Below are positions 21,200-32,687 of a DNA stretch of 64,000 bases, piece after piece; the stretch's first letter is position 1; each line of letters starts with the position of its first letter. The stretch lies in NCBI RefSeq assembly GCF_041296385.1, contig NW_027183507.1:62001-126000 (forward strand). The letters are read 5' to 3'. This DNA comes from Aphelocoma coerulescens. Its lineage: Eukaryota; Chordata; Aves; Passeriformes; Corvidae. A program made the translations under genes and the position numbers. The notes below the pieces were generated by a model, which did no database searches, was not told where the DNA came from, and saw nothing but the letters and a program-made list of their open reading frames with translations.

Positions 21200-23467
21200 A
21201 CAAAGGCTCTCCTGGGAGCCACGGGTCACAAAGCACCGTGGGCTCTGTGCAGCCCCGCTGTGTCACAATGGCCGCTGGCTTCCACGAGCCCCCGCAGTGT
21301 CCCAGTGGGCCCCGTGGCTTTAGGAGTGGGTGGCTGGGAGTTGGTGCCAGCGGCTGGGGGAGCAGCAGCAGGGACTGTGTGTGGACAGTGCCATGGCCAC
21401 TTGTGTGGCCACTGGTGTCTCTGTGCCAGGCACAGCCGTGGTGTGTAACACCGGCTCTGGGTCCTTTGGCTGTGCAGGTGGCAGTCACGGCCTGGAGCAG
21501 GGCTGCTCCCGGGGGACAGCCTGGGGCAGGAGGCTGCTGGAGATTCATTCCCCACACTCCTTGTCATGAGGTGCTCAGAGTGATTGGAAAGGCTGTTGGC
21601 AGCAGGCAGTTCTCTGGGTTCAAGCTGTGGAGCTGTCAGCGGGAATGCAAAGGCCAAGCTGGTGAGCCTTTTGTCCTGGTGCCTTTAGTGTGTGAGCAGT
21701 CCCTGGTGCCGTTGTCTTTGGATCCTGAGTGTGGGAGAGGCAAGGCTTAGGATGGTGCGTAGAGCTGAGAAGGAAAGTGCCGAGAGCAGCGTGTGTGCTG
21801 CTGCTTTGAGGGGTGCAGTTGAAGTTGTAGGCAGCAAGAGCTTTCTCAGCTGGCCCTTTTGTGAGCTCTGCTTTTGCCAGATGACTTCCATCTTACCCTC
21901 TTACCATCTTAGCCTCTCATTTTTGCATATCCCAAACCCCCTTCCAAACATCCAGCAGCTGCTTGTAAAGAAGAAGTCCTAGAACAAAAAGCCAGTGCTG
22001 CCTTTCATAGCCCCTTTGCTGTCTATGAAGTAGAGGAAAGAAGCTAGTGAGACGCACTTTCTTTCTCAACTCCATAGAGCGCATCCTTCTCTCAAGGTGG
22101 CAGAGTCCTTGGCGGAAGTGAAGCATCTGCAGCTGCAGTTCAGACTGAGAGATGTGCCAGGACAGGAAACATTTGCTGACCTTCCCTGTTCCCTGTGCAA
22201 CATGATTCTCGCATCCCAGTCACTTTCACATACCTTCGGTATCCCTGAGTCCAAGCAGCTAAAGCTCACAGAGACAGAAGTGTCAGGAAGGAAAACGTTG
22301 CAAAAGCACCCCCTTCTCTTATCAGCATATAAATTGTGCACAACAGGCTGCGGCACCGAACCTTCCTTCTCAGATAGACATGCCATCACACTTTTCACTC
22401 TTGCAGCTCGGTTGAAAAGCTCCAGCAGCTGCTCCCGCAATAGCAAAAGGTTCTAGAAGTGAAAGCCAGTTTGGGGCTGCACCTTCTCCTTGCCGCATGT
22501 AAGCCACACCAAACTCCCTGATGCACTCTGTCCTCCCCTTCTCAAAGGAGTAGACGGTGGCATCAGGACACACCTGTGTCCCAGCAGCTGGGTGCCCAGC
22601 CGGGAGCAGGAGCAGGGCTGGGGCTGCTCCCAAAGTTGCCCCGCCCCAATGCCAGAGCCGGACATATGCTGAGGGGGGGCTGGATCAGGCTTTATTGTCC
22701 AGCTGCATGCCAGGAGTGAGCACAAAATCTACCTGCATTCTCTGCAGCATGCCATCCTGGAGCAGAGCCATTGCCAAAGGAAGCCGTCAGCCCGTGCCAA
22801 GCCAGTGCCGGAGTGGGATCCTAGCAGCACCTGTGGAAGCCGGGAGAGAGGAGCCCACCTGGAGCAGGTTCGTGCAGGATTAATCATCCCGTGGCTTCCC
22901 ACCAGGGTCCTGTTGCTTCCAAAAGGCCCCACAGTGTCACTGTGGCCCCTCGGTTCCACCAGGTTCCATAGCGTCACTGTGGTGCCCAGGGTTCCGTCAG
23001 CTTCGCCAGCATCCCCACGGTCTGCAGAGCTCCCCGAGCTTCTGTGGTGTCACAGTGGAGGCAGGGTTGCATCAGGTTCCATAGCATCAGCACGGTCTCC
23101 AGGGCTCCCAGAGGTTCTGTGGTGTCACAGTGGAGGCAGGGTTGCATCAGGTTCCATAGCATCACCACAGTCTCCAGGGCTCCCCGAGCTTCTGTGGTGT
23201 CACAGTGGAGGCAGGGTTGCATCAGGTTCCATAGCATCAGCACGGTCTCCAGGGCTCCCAGAGGTTCTGTGGTGTCACAGAGGAGGCAGGGTTGCATCAG
23301 GTTCCATAGCATCACCACGGTCTCCAGGGCTCCAAGAGCTTCTGTGGTGTCACAGAGGAGGCAGGGTTGCATCAGGTTCAATAGCATCAGCACGGTCTCC
23401 AGGGCTCCCCTGAGCTTCTGTGGTGGTGTCACAGAGGAGCCAGGCTTCCTTGTAGTTCCCCAGCATC
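21200..23467. repeat. Satellite monomer 8 (2268 bp), left of ERV copy B
   Basis: Minisatellite at 23040-23414 with five units; the third carries GGCTCCCCGAGCTTC, also found in the monomer left of copy C (29583-31850) and in monomer 58077. It is followed by ACAAA and then the copy B LTR. ACGTTGCAAAAG type; it has GCAGCGTGTG, not the ERV-right variant. Confidence 0.95.
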
Positions 23468-23472
23468 ACAAA
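23468..23472. other. Target-site duplication ACAAA, left of copy B
   Basis: CAGCATC-ACAAA precedes the LTR base TGTCGAAATT at 23473. Its partner is at 29583-29587. A 5-bp duplication with TG...CA LTR ends is a standard retroviral integration footprint. Confidence 0.9.
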
Positions 23473-24304
23473 TGTCGAAATTGATGGCGATGATGGTGAT
23501 GAGGGTGTGGGTTCGGTCGGGCCCGGCTGGAGATGGACGGCGACGAGAGATCTCTATAAGCAGGTCTTTGGAGCATGCAGTTTATTGCAGAGGGCGTGGG
23601 TACAGGGGCACTGCTTAGAGCTGCCAGCTGCAGCTCCAAGCAGGCCCAAGGTGTAAGAGAGGGAGTGAGAGTGAGCGAGAGAGCTAGAGCAAGAGGCTGA
23701 GAGCTAAGAGTGTAAAGAGCAAGAGAGACAAACTAAGAGGAGAGCTGAATTAAGAGGAAGAAGAAGAGCAAGAGAGTTACTAAGAGAGCTACTAAGAGGA
23801 GAAGAGCATTACTAAGAGAGCTACTAAGAGAGTTACTAAGAGCGTTACTAAGAGGAGAAGAGCATTACTAAGAGGAGAGGAGTTAAGAGAGCGAGGAGCT
23901 TTTTACAATACAATAAATCATCTTCTGTAGTGAATATTCTAATTCTCAGTAGCCAATCTAATACAAGGTACAAATCCTATAGCATTTACATACAGCCTAT
24001 AAGAGTTCTTACATTACCATAGAGTGTTACATTTTAACTTCTAAAAACTACTCTTTGGACCCCTTCTGCTGAGCTAGTAGGGTCTGCTCTGACCCTTGGA
24101 CCTGTCTGCAAGCAGAGGGTATTGTTCAATCAAGAGGGGATTACCTTCAGCCGGCTATACCATTGTTTTCCAGTTGTTCAGTAACTAAGACTCTATATCT
24201 CAAAGATGGCCTTCATTTCGATGTCGCTCACAGTTTTCATATTCCCAGAATCTTTTGTTAGGCAATCATATTTATAAGGCTTTCCTGTTTCATCTTCCCC
24301 AACA
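23473..24304 (-). repeat. 3' LTR of ERV copy B (832 bp)
   Basis: Same termini and length as the other LTRs, with the AATAAA signal at 23581-23586. By eye it differs from its own 5' LTR (28751-29582) at about three bases: the shared 3'/5' marker T/G and two private changes. Confidence 0.93.
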
Positions 24305-25551
24305 TCTCCCCCGTTCTGATGAACAACTAAGATATTAGATACAGTCCTACTCGTTATTTTTTGCACACACTGAAGCATACAAGGTACTGCTACTAAAACT
24401 ATAATTATTACTACTAGAATAATCAAGCCTATTTTACAGAGTTCCCTTAGCCAAGGTGCAAAGCTCCAATCATCAAACAAACTGTCCAGCCAAGACGGGT
24501 CATCTGTTCTAATTTGGTTAGCTAGATCCTTTAGGTTTTGTAGCTGTTTGTGAATGGAAACAGAATGATCGGATAAGTTCATACAGCATAATCCTTCAAA
24601 ATCTTCACAGCCGTGCCCATGTGCTAATAAAAGATAATCAACGGCAGCTCTATTTTGTAAAGTGGCATGTCTGACTGCCTCTTCATCGGTTAACAGATCA
24701 CTGATCATAGTAGAGGTGGCATTTACCTCCTTGCTGAGCCAACATCCCAACTTGTTTAACTGTTTTAAAGCAATTGAGGAGCTTAACTGAGGTAGAAAAA
24801 TGCTTGCAACAATTGATTTTCCAGAGTTCCAAGGGTGGAAGTCACTATCACAGTCACTATCGTACTGATGTCCCCAGGAAGATCTGATCTTTCTGCTTTT
24901 CTTTTTGATTACCTCTTTGACACTGGGAGCAATAATTGTAAGTTGTCCCAGAGCACAAGGGCCACCATCTATTTTTGAAGGTATACCTTGCCAGGCCCTG
25001 TCTCCACAGATGAGCCAAATTCCTCTGGGGAATCGAATAGGAAGTTTGCTAAAACGATCTGCATGAGGTTCGTCATATATAAGAAGCTTAACTTGACTAC
25101 ACCAAGAAGTTACATTGCTATAAGCTGGGTGATATGGGGTAACATTTAAATGGGGACCGTTTTCTCCTTGAAAGTGAAAGAAATAGCAGGTATCCATAGT
25201 TAACGAACCTAGGATTTCTAGCTCTTGAAGGTCAGATTTATCAATTTTAGAATTATCAATATAAGTTTGGTGTCTATGGCTGGGAGTTGGAGATACATGA
25301 TGATCGTCATATGGCCAATACTTATCAAGAGTAATATTATCAAAACCTTCTGGAAGAGGTACTCCAACTAAACAGGTTGAAAAAGGTTTGTCAGGGCTTG
25401 TGTCAGATAGACAGATGGTATCGGAGCCTGCGGATTTGGCTAAAGCAACCCAGACATTTGTCTTTGGTTGATTCACAGGTAAAGCTTCACTACAAAAACT
25501 AAAACAAAAGAATAAAAGCAACATGCACGCGCGCAAATGAGAAAACTCCAT
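24193..25551 (-). CDS. env: Retroviral envelope glycoprotein, copy B, intact
   Basis: The 452-residue product is identical to that of copy A: signal peptide, short surface subunit, KKKSRKIR cleavage site, fusion-peptide-like stretch, CX6CC, one membrane anchor and a tail encoded partly in U3. The frame is uninterrupted, whereas the gag and pol remnants beside it are broken. The polypurine tract (24305-24312) lies within its coding sequence. Confidence 0.9.
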   Translation of the reverse strand: MEFSHLRACMLLLFFCFSFCSEALPVNQPKTNVWVALAKSAGSDTICLSDTSPDKPFSTCLVGVPLPEGFDNITLDKYWPYDDHHVSPTPSHRHQTYIDNSKIDKSDLQELEILGSLTMDTCYFFHFQGENGPHLNVTPYHPAYSNVTSWCSQVKLLIYDEPHADRFSKLPIRFPRGIWLICGDRAWQGIPSKIDGGPCALGQLTIIAPSVKEVIKKKSRKIRSSWGHQYDSDCDSDFHPWNSGKSIVASIFLPQLSSSIALKQLNKLGCWLSKEVNATSTMISDLLTDEEAVRHATLQNRAAVDYLLLAHGHGCEDFEGLCCMNLSDHSVSIHKQLQNLKDLANQIRTDDPSWLDSLFDDWSFAPWLRELCKIGLIILVVIIIVLVAVPCMLQCVQKITSRTVSNILVVHQNGGDVGEDETGKPYKYDCLTKDSGNMKTVSDIEMKAIFEI

Positions 25552-25726
25552 TCTTTTCTTGAGCTGTTTTTGGCAGATCACTTTCTTCTGGTGATTCTGC
25601 GCAGTTCAGGTCTGGGTGCTTGCTTCCTGGCTTCCACTTGCAGAGTCACTGGCTGGTGTGGTGGCATCAGCAGGCTTTGATGCGAGGTATGGCTTCACGT
25701 TTTTTGCTGGAACCCACTTGATTCCT

Positions 25727-26758
25727 TCACCTGTGGAAACACATGCAAACCCCCTTCCCCCACATTATAAGATTGTATGGTCCTTCTATTTTTCCTGAGT
25801 CTAGATTTTTAATCAAAACTGGGGGGCGCTCTTTCAGTTTTGCTTTTTTGTTGTTCAAAAAATGTCTATAAATGGGGGGATCAGGCTCTTCTGCAGAGCT
25901 ATTCAAAAAATTGTAAACATACAAAGCCTTGTTCAACCTCCTTTGAGGTGTATCCTGGACTTCTCCCCCTCTCTGTTGATCTAAAATGCGTTTTAGGGTT
26001 TGATGTGTTCTTTTTAGGGTACTTTTTAGCAGTTGTTTAAGATACGGTGAGCAAATACCACTATCTCTTACAGCCCTTCTTAGTTCTTTAATTTCGTGAG
26101 TGGGGATGGGAACCCACGTTTTGGGACTGTCAGGCTGTTGGCTAGCTATCACAGGCTTAGCTAATAGACTTTCATCTTTACAGCTTTGGAGTCTTATTTC
26201 ATGCCAATCTGTTAATTGAGAATAATCTGAGCACTTTGGAGGATTTTTTGATTCAGAAAGTAGCGCTAACAAACTCTCAGAACTCGTTTTCTCCTTATGG
26301 GTTGCAAGATCCCAGCCGCTCGCTGGCGGGACTCTGGGGCTCATTGCAAACAAATCTGGCTGCTTTTCAGGGTTTCCTGGTGTTAGATTTAAAGCATCAG
26401 CTCGGGCAGAGCGGCTCTCCGTCTTCCCTGCCACTGGAGCTGCACCACTGCCCTCCGTTCCCCCCCTGTTTGCGGCTTGTGAGGCGAGGCTGAGCTGCGC
26501 AGAGGGATGTTGCTTGGCGGCGGTAGCCGAGGGATACAGCTGTGCGGTGCCGGAGGGCCCCGGCGGGGGCGGCGATGGCACTGCCGATCTCCGCGGTGGC
26601 GGGCGAGGAGGCGGGGGGGCCGCGAGCAACCGGCTCCGCGGCAGCGGGCGAGGGGGTGCGGGTGGCTCTATTGAAGGCGAGGTGAAAGCCGTGGGGGGCG
26701 GTGGCGGAGCTAGTTCCGTGAGCAGTGCTGTGGTTGGAGAAGTGTGAGCGTGCGTGGG
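25727..26758 (-). pseudogene. Gag linker/early capsid joined to integrase C-terminus, frameshifted (copy B)
   Basis: Same capsid-to-integrase join as in copy A (here about 26012-26026). A C run of five at 25750-25754, where A and C have four, shifts the frame. The last part of the integrase C-terminal fold (after MWGKG) is replaced by six foreign residues and a stop at 25727. The displaced remainder is still readable to 25606. This damage is private to copy B. Confidence 0.8.
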
Positions 26759-27553
26759 TTACGCCATCAGGTCAACGTGGCGGACTGTGATGGCCGCTGT
26801 CTGTGTGTCGGGGAGAGCGGGAGGTGGCAGGGCTGTCCCGTCGGCAGGAGACGATCCCGGGGCTGCGGGAGGCGGGAGGGCCGGCGTGGAGGCGGCGGGA
26901 GTATGTTGCGGTGGGGCCATGGCGAACGGTGGGCCAGTCGGCGGCTGGACCGCGGCGTGCTGCCGCTGGGAGTTTGCAGGCTGGGCTGGTGTGGCTGCCG
27001 GCGCGGCGGTGCCAGGAGACGGGGCTGGAGCAGCGGCAGGCACGGGAGAGGCAGCAGCCATCTGTGTAGGCGCTGCAGCGCCGGCACCAGGTGGCTGGCG
27101 GGGCTGGGGCGCTCCGTGTCCCACGGACGCGGACGGGACGTTGACCACCACCGGCGCCGTGTCGGTGGCGGCGAGGGGGACCTGGGGGGCTGGAAGAAGG
27201 GTCGCCGCCTGGCTTTGCGGGGGGCCGGCTATGATGGTGGCTACAGCCATAACAGGCGCGGCTAGGGGAGCGGTAGGACCCGTAGGTGGCTGGGGAGCAG
27301 CCGCTGGCCCCGCGGGGCTATCGGCGGGGGGCGGGGCCGCGAAGGCGCTGGCGGACGGGGTGGGAGGAGCGAGGGACGGGGCCGCGAAGACGCTGGAGCC
27401 GAGGGCGGGGACCGCGGGAGCCGGGGCAGCAGGGAGGAACGGGATGGGGGGGGCGGGGATGGGGGGAGCGGTGGAGGGGGTCGTAGGGTCCGGTGGGACA
27501 GGGGTGACGGCTGCCAGGACAGCGGGGGCGGGGGGCGGGGGGCGGGGCGGCAC
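26759..27553 (-). pseudogene. Gag Pro/Ala-rich linker, second frame segment (copy B)
   Basis: Equivalent to 2575-3369 in copy A, with the same terminal TAA (26759-26761) and the same shifted frame relative to the gag start. No domain is recognised. Confidence 0.6.
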
Positions 27554-28130
27554 GAGTCAGTCGGACCGCGGCTACCGGAGCCGCGAGAGGCGGGACAGCA
27601 GGGACTAACGGGACCGTGGGGGTGGAGATGACGGGGGCGGTGGGGGGGGCGGTGGAGTCCGGTGGGGCAGGGGTGACCGGTGCAGGGACCGCGGGGGGGT
27701 GGGGCGGGGCGGCACGAGACAGCTGGACCGCGGGTACCGGAGCCGTGAGGTCCGGCGGCGGGGCGGGGGCCGTGCCCGGTTGCAGGCTCGCGGCGGCAAG
27801 GGGCGGGCTCGCAGCAGGAGCGGGACCCGGCGAGGTGGCTGCTGCGGGCGGCGCCTTCACAGCAAACAGCTCCACGAGCGCTCTGCAAGCCGGGACCAGC
27901 TCCGCGGCAGCCCAATCCCGGCGGGAGATATTATTAAAGAGTTTAACCCGAACTGTGTCCCAGAAGTCTCTTGTAAAGACGGCTGAACGGTCAGCATTTG
28001 GGAAATTAATCAGAGTCCATTCTAAGAGGTTTTTTAGCTCCTGTTTAGGTAATTGACTTGGACCGGAGCTTAGTAAGTACTTAAGTTGTTTATAGAGATG
28101 TCTGTCATGGGCAGAGTGAGTTTGTCCCAT
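27318..28130 (-). pseudogene. gag: Gag N-terminus with matrix domain, frameshifted (copy B)
   Basis: MGQTHS start and matrix-like domain as in copy A, then the Pro/Ala-rich linker and the same loss of frame in the C-rich run. Two residue differences from copy A (ISRRDW, FAVKAPP) are shared with copy C. Confidence 0.8.
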
Positions 28131-28144
28131 TATTGACCAGTATG

Positions 28145-28156
28145 ATACTCACCTAG
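28145..28156 (-). promoter_or_regulatory. Major 5' splice donor (copy B)
   Basis: Minus-strand CTAG/GTGAGTAT, intron GT at 28152-28151, directly before the gag ATG; same as in copy A. Confidence 0.7.
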
Positions 28157-28254
28157 ATGTCGCAGGGGGCAGGGTCCTTAATCAGAAGTCCGTCGTGGGG
28201 GGCTGGCCAGGCTCTCCACACGGCGCTCAGGACGCTGCTGTCGGGTCCCTCCTC

Positions 28255-28664
28255 AGAGCTCCGGTTTCAGGCGTCGCTTGGCAACGGCTTTCCGTGCTCG
28301 GGACCTCGCAGGTGTCTCCACTCAGAGCTCCAGCGCGGGCGGTGCTGAGCAATACCCGCCTGTGCTCGGGCGCGCGGCTGGATCCCTCCTAAGAGCTCCG
28401 GTCTGCACTGCTTAGCAGCGTGTCCGTGCTCGAGGGGTACCACGGCAAACTTCCTCAAAGAGCTCCAGGTAACCGCTGCGCAGCAGTGGCCGTCTGTGCT
28501 CGAGGACTGCCAGGCAATTTCCTCCCTCCGAGAGCTCCAGGTAATTGCTACGAAGTAACGGCTCCCCGTGCTCGAGGGCTGCCTCGGCAGAGTTATAGAG
28601 CTCCGGCTTTTACGCTGCGCAGCAACGGTATGCCGTGCTCACGACACGTTCCAGGTGGCTATAA
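28255..28664 (-). repeat. Leader ~68-bp repeats (copy B)
   Basis: Six AGAGCTCC-anchored units with the same spacing as in copy A. They fill the leader between primer site and splice donor. Confidence 0.75.
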
Positions 28665-28729
28665 CTGGTCTTTTAGTTACCGTCCATGGCGAAGTCTCTC
28701 ACAGGTGGAAGAAGCTGAATCAGGCCTTC

Positions 28730-28747
28730 ACTCACGTTTGGGCGCCA
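28730..28747 (-). other. Primer binding site (copy B), Lys-like
   Basis: Minus-strand TGGCGCCCAAACGTGAGT, three bases from the LTR end. It begins with the TGG common to primer sites and has one extra A compared with the usual Lys(1,2)-type core. Confidence 0.7.
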
Positions 28748-28750
28748 GTT

Positions 28751-29582
28751 TGTCGAAATTGATGGCGATGATGGTGATGAGGGTGTGGGTTCGGTCGGGC
28801 CCGGCTGGAGATGGACGGCGACGAGAGATCTCTATAAGCAGGTCTTTGGAGCATGCAGTTTATTGCAGAGGGCGTGGGTACAGGGGCACTGCTTAGAGCT
28901 GCCAGCTGCAGCTCCAAGCAGGCCCAAGGTGTAAGAGAGGGAGAGAGAGTGAGCGAGAGAGCTAGAGCAAGAGGCTGAGAGCTAAGAGTGTAAAGAGCAA
29001 GAGAGACAAACTAAGAGGAGAGCTGAATTAAGAGGAAGAAGAAGAGCAAGAGAGTTACTAAGAGAGCTACTAAGAGGAGAAGAGCATTACTAAGAGAGCT
29101 ACTAAGAGAGTTACTAAGAGCGTTACTAAGAGGAGAAGAGCATTACTAAGAGGAGAGGAGTTAAGAGAGCGAGGAGCTTGTTACAATACAATAAATCATC
29201 TTCTGTAGTGAATATTCTAATTCTCAGTAGCCAATCTAATACAAGGTACAAATCCTATAGCATTTACATACAGCCTATAAGAGTTCTTACATTACCATAG
29301 AGTGTTACATTTTAACTTCTAAAAACTACTCTTTGGACCCCTTCTGCTGAGCTAGTAGGGTCTGCTCTGACCCTTGGACCTGTCTGCAAGCAGAGGGTAT
29401 TGTTCAATCAAGAGGGGATTACCTTCAGCCGGCTATACCATTGTTTTCCAGTTGTTCAGTAACTAAGACTCTATATCTCAAAGATGGCCTTCATTTCGAT
29501 GTCGCTCACAGTTTTCATATTCCCAGAATCTTTTGTGAGGCAATCATATTTATAAGGCTTTCCTGTTTCATCTTCCCCAACA
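28751..29582 (-). repeat. 5' LTR of ERV copy B (832 bp)
   Basis: Complete LTR with AATAAA at 28859-28864 and the 5'-specific base G in TTTTGTGAGG. It is followed by ACAAA (29583-29587) and monomer sequence. Confidence 0.93.
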
Positions 29583-31850
29583 ACAAAGGCTCTCCTGGGA
29601 GCCACGGGTCACAAAGCACCGTGGGCTCTGTGCAGCCCCGCTGTGTCACAATGGCCGCTGGCTTCCACGAGCCCCCGCAGTGTCCCAGTGGGCCCCGTGG
29701 CTTTAGGAGTGGGTGGCTGGGAGTTGGTGCCAGCGGCTGGGGGAGCAGCAGCAGGGACTGTGTGTGGACAGTGCCATGGCCACTTGTGTGGCCACTGGTG
29801 TCTCTGTGCCAGGCACAGCCGTGGTGTGTAACACCGGCTCTGGGTCCTTTGGCTGTGCAGGTGGCAGTCACGGCCTGGAGCAGGGCTGCTCCCGGGGGAC
29901 AGCCTGGGGCAGGAGGCTGCTGGAGATTCATTCCCCACACTCCTTGTCATGAGGTGCTCAGAGTGATTGGAAAGGCTGTTGGCAGCAGGCAGTTCTCTGG
30001 GTTCAAGCTGTGGAGCTGTCAGCGGGAATGCAAAGGCCAAGCTGGTGAGCCTTTTGTCCTGGTGCCTTTAGTGTGTGAGCAGTCCCTGGTGCCGTTGTCT
30101 TTGGATCCTGAGTGTGGGAGAGGCAAGGCTTAGGATGGTGCGTAGAGCTGAGAAGGAAAGTGCCGAGAGCAGCATGTGTGCTGCTGCTTTGAGGGGTGCA
30201 GTTGAAGTTGTAGGCAGCAAGAGCTTTCTCAGCTGGCCCTTTTGTGAGCTCTGCTTTTGCCAGATGACTTCCATCTTACCCTCTTACCATCTTAGCCTCT
30301 CATTTTTGCATATCCCAAACCCCCTTCCAAACATCCAGCAGCTGCTTGTAAAGAAGAAGTCCTAGAACAAAAAGCCAGTGCTGCCTTTCATAGCCCCTTT
30401 GCTGTCTATGAAGTAGAGGAAAGAAGCTAGTGAGACGCACTTTCTTTCTCAACTCCATAGAGCGCATCCTTCTCTCAAGGTGGCAGAGTCCTTGGCGGAA
30501 GTGAAGCATCTGCAGCTGCAGTTCAGACTGAGAGATGTGCCAGGACAGGAAACATTTGCTGACCTTCCCTGTTCCCTGTGCAACATGATTCTCGCATCCC
30601 AGTCACTTTCACATACCTTCGGTATCCCTGAGTCCAAGCAGCTAAAGCTCACAGAGACAGAAGTGTCAGGAAGGAAAACGTTGCAAAAGCACCCCCTTCT
30701 CTTATCAGCATATAAATTGTGCACAACAGGCTGCGGCACCGAACCTTCCTTCTCAGATAGACATGCCATCACACTTTTCACTCTTGCAGCTCGGTTGAAA
30801 AGCTCCAGCAGCTGCTCCCGCAATAGCAAAAGGTTCTAGAAGTGAAAGCCAGTTTGGGGCTGCACCTTCTCCTTGCCGCATGTAAGCCACACCAAACTCC
30901 CTGATGCACTCTGTCCTCCCCTTCTCAAAGGAGTAGACGGTGGCATCAGGACACACCTGTGTCCCAGCAGCTGGGTGCCCAGCCGGGAGCAGGAGCAGGG
31001 CTGGGGCTGCTCCCAAAGTTGCCCCGCCCCAATGCCAGAGCCGGACATATGCTGAGGGGGGGCTGGATCAGGCTTTATTGTCCAGCTGCATGCCAGGAGT
31101 GAGCACAAAATCTACCTGCATTCTCTGCAGCATGCCATCCTGGAGCAGAGCCATTGCCAAAGGAAGCCGTCAGCCCGTGCCAAGCCAGTGCCGGAGTGGG
31201 ATCCTAGCAGCACCTGTGGAAGCCGGGAGAGAGGAGCCCACCTGGAGCAGGTTCGTGCAGGATTAATCATCCCGTGGCTTCCCACCAGGGTCCTGTTGCT
31301 TCCAAAAGGCCCCACAGTGTCACTGTGGCCCCTCGGTTCCACCAGGTTCCATAGCGTCACTGTGGTGCCCAGGGTTCCGTCAGCTTCGCCAGCATCCCCA
31401 CGGTCTGCAGAGCTCCCCGAGCTTCTGTGGTGTCACAGTGGAGGCAGGGTTGCATCAGGTTCCATAGCATCAGCACGGTCTCCAGGGCTCCCAGAGGTTC
31501 TGTGGTGTCACAGTGGAGGCAGGGTTGCATCAGGTTCCATAGCATCACCACAGTCTCCAGGGCTCCCCGAGCTTCTGTGGTGTCACAGTGGAGGCAGGGT
31601 TGCATCAGGTTCCATAGCATCAGCACGGTCTCCAGGGCTCCCAGAGGTTCTGTGGTGTCACAGAGGAGGCAGGGTTGCATCAGGTTCCATAGCATCACCA
31701 CGGTCTCCAGGGCTCCAAGAGCTTCTGTGGTGTCACAGAGGAGGCAGGGTTGCATCAGGTTCAATAGCATCAGCACGGTCTCCAGGGCTCCCCTGAGCTT
31801 CTGTGGTGGTGTCACAGAGGAGCCAGGCTTCCTTGTAGTTCCCCAGCATC
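29583..31850. repeat. Satellite monomer 9 (2268 bp), between ERV copies B and C
   Basis: A single monomer separates the two proviruses. Minisatellite at 31423-31797 with five units, the third with CCCCGAGC. It has the ERV-right marker GCAGCATGTG, as do monomers 1 and 10, and is of the ACGTTGCAAAAG type. Confidence 0.95.
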
Positions 31851-31855
31851 ACAAA
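31851..31855. other. Target-site duplication ACAAA, left of copy C
   Basis: CAGCATC-ACAAA directly before the LTR start at 31856. The partner is at 37965-37969. Confidence 0.9.
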
Positions 31856-32687
31856 TGTCGAAATTGATGGCGATGATGGTGATGAGGGTGTGGGTTCGGT
31901 CGGGCCCGGCTGGAGATGGACGGCGACGAGAGATCTCTATAAGCAGGTCTTTGGAGCATGCAGTTTATTGCAGAGGGCGTGGGTACAGGGGCACTGCTTA
32001 GAGCTGCCAGCTGCAGCTCCAAGCAGGCCCAAGGTGTAAGAGAGGGAGAGAGAGTGAGCGAGAGAGCTAGAGCAAGAGGCTGAGAGCTAAGAGTGTAAAG
32101 AGCAAGAGAGACAAACTAAGAGGAGAGCTGAATTAAGAGGAAGAAGAAGAGCAAGAGAGTTACTAAGAGAGCTACTAAGAGGAGAAGAGCATTACTAAGA
32201 GAGCTACTAAGAGAGTTACTAAGAGCGTTACTAAGAGGAGAAGAGCATTACTAAGAGGAGAGGAGTTAAGAGAGCGAGGAGCTTGTTACAATACAATAAA
32301 TCATCTTCTGTAGTGAATATTCTAATTCTCAGTAGCCAATCTAATACAAGGTACAAATCCTATAGCATTTACATACAGCCTATAAGAGTTCTTACATTAC
32401 CATAGAGTGTTACATTTTAACTTCTAAAAACTACTCTTTGGACCCCTTCTGCTGAGCTAGTAGGGTCTGCTCTGACCCTTGGACCTGTCTGCAAGCAGAG
32501 GGTATTGTTCAATCAAGAGGGGATTACCTTCAGCCGGCTATACCATTGTTTTCCAGTTGTTCAGTAACTAAGACTCTATATCTCAAAGATGGCCTTCATT
32601 TCGATGTCGCTCACAGTTTTCATATTCCCAGAATCTTTTGTTAGGCAATCATATTTATAAGGCTTTCCTGTTTCATCTTCCCCAACA
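31856..32687 (-). repeat. 3' LTR of ERV copy C (832 bp)
   Basis: Complete LTR with AATAAA at 31964-31969 and the 3'-specific T in TTTTGTTAGG. It lacks the two private changes of the copy B 3' LTR. Confidence 0.93.

Larger units (their letters stand above)
23473..29582 (-). mobile_element. ERV copy B, complete but internally deleted provirus (6110 bp)
   Basis: Both LTRs and both target duplications are in the window. Internal order is as in copy A. It differs by one extra C near 25750 that breaks the integrase tail, and by two bases peculiar to its 3' LTR (GGGAGTGAGAG, GAGCTTTTTACA). It shares with copy C the unaltered primer site and the R/V residues in gag. It lies in the same monomer position as A and C. 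Confidence 0.95.

Noticed and set aside
5404..23467. CRISPR-like array
   Set aside because: The direct repeats are 75-bp and 2.2-kb units without spacers, in a eukaryotic context with an ERV.
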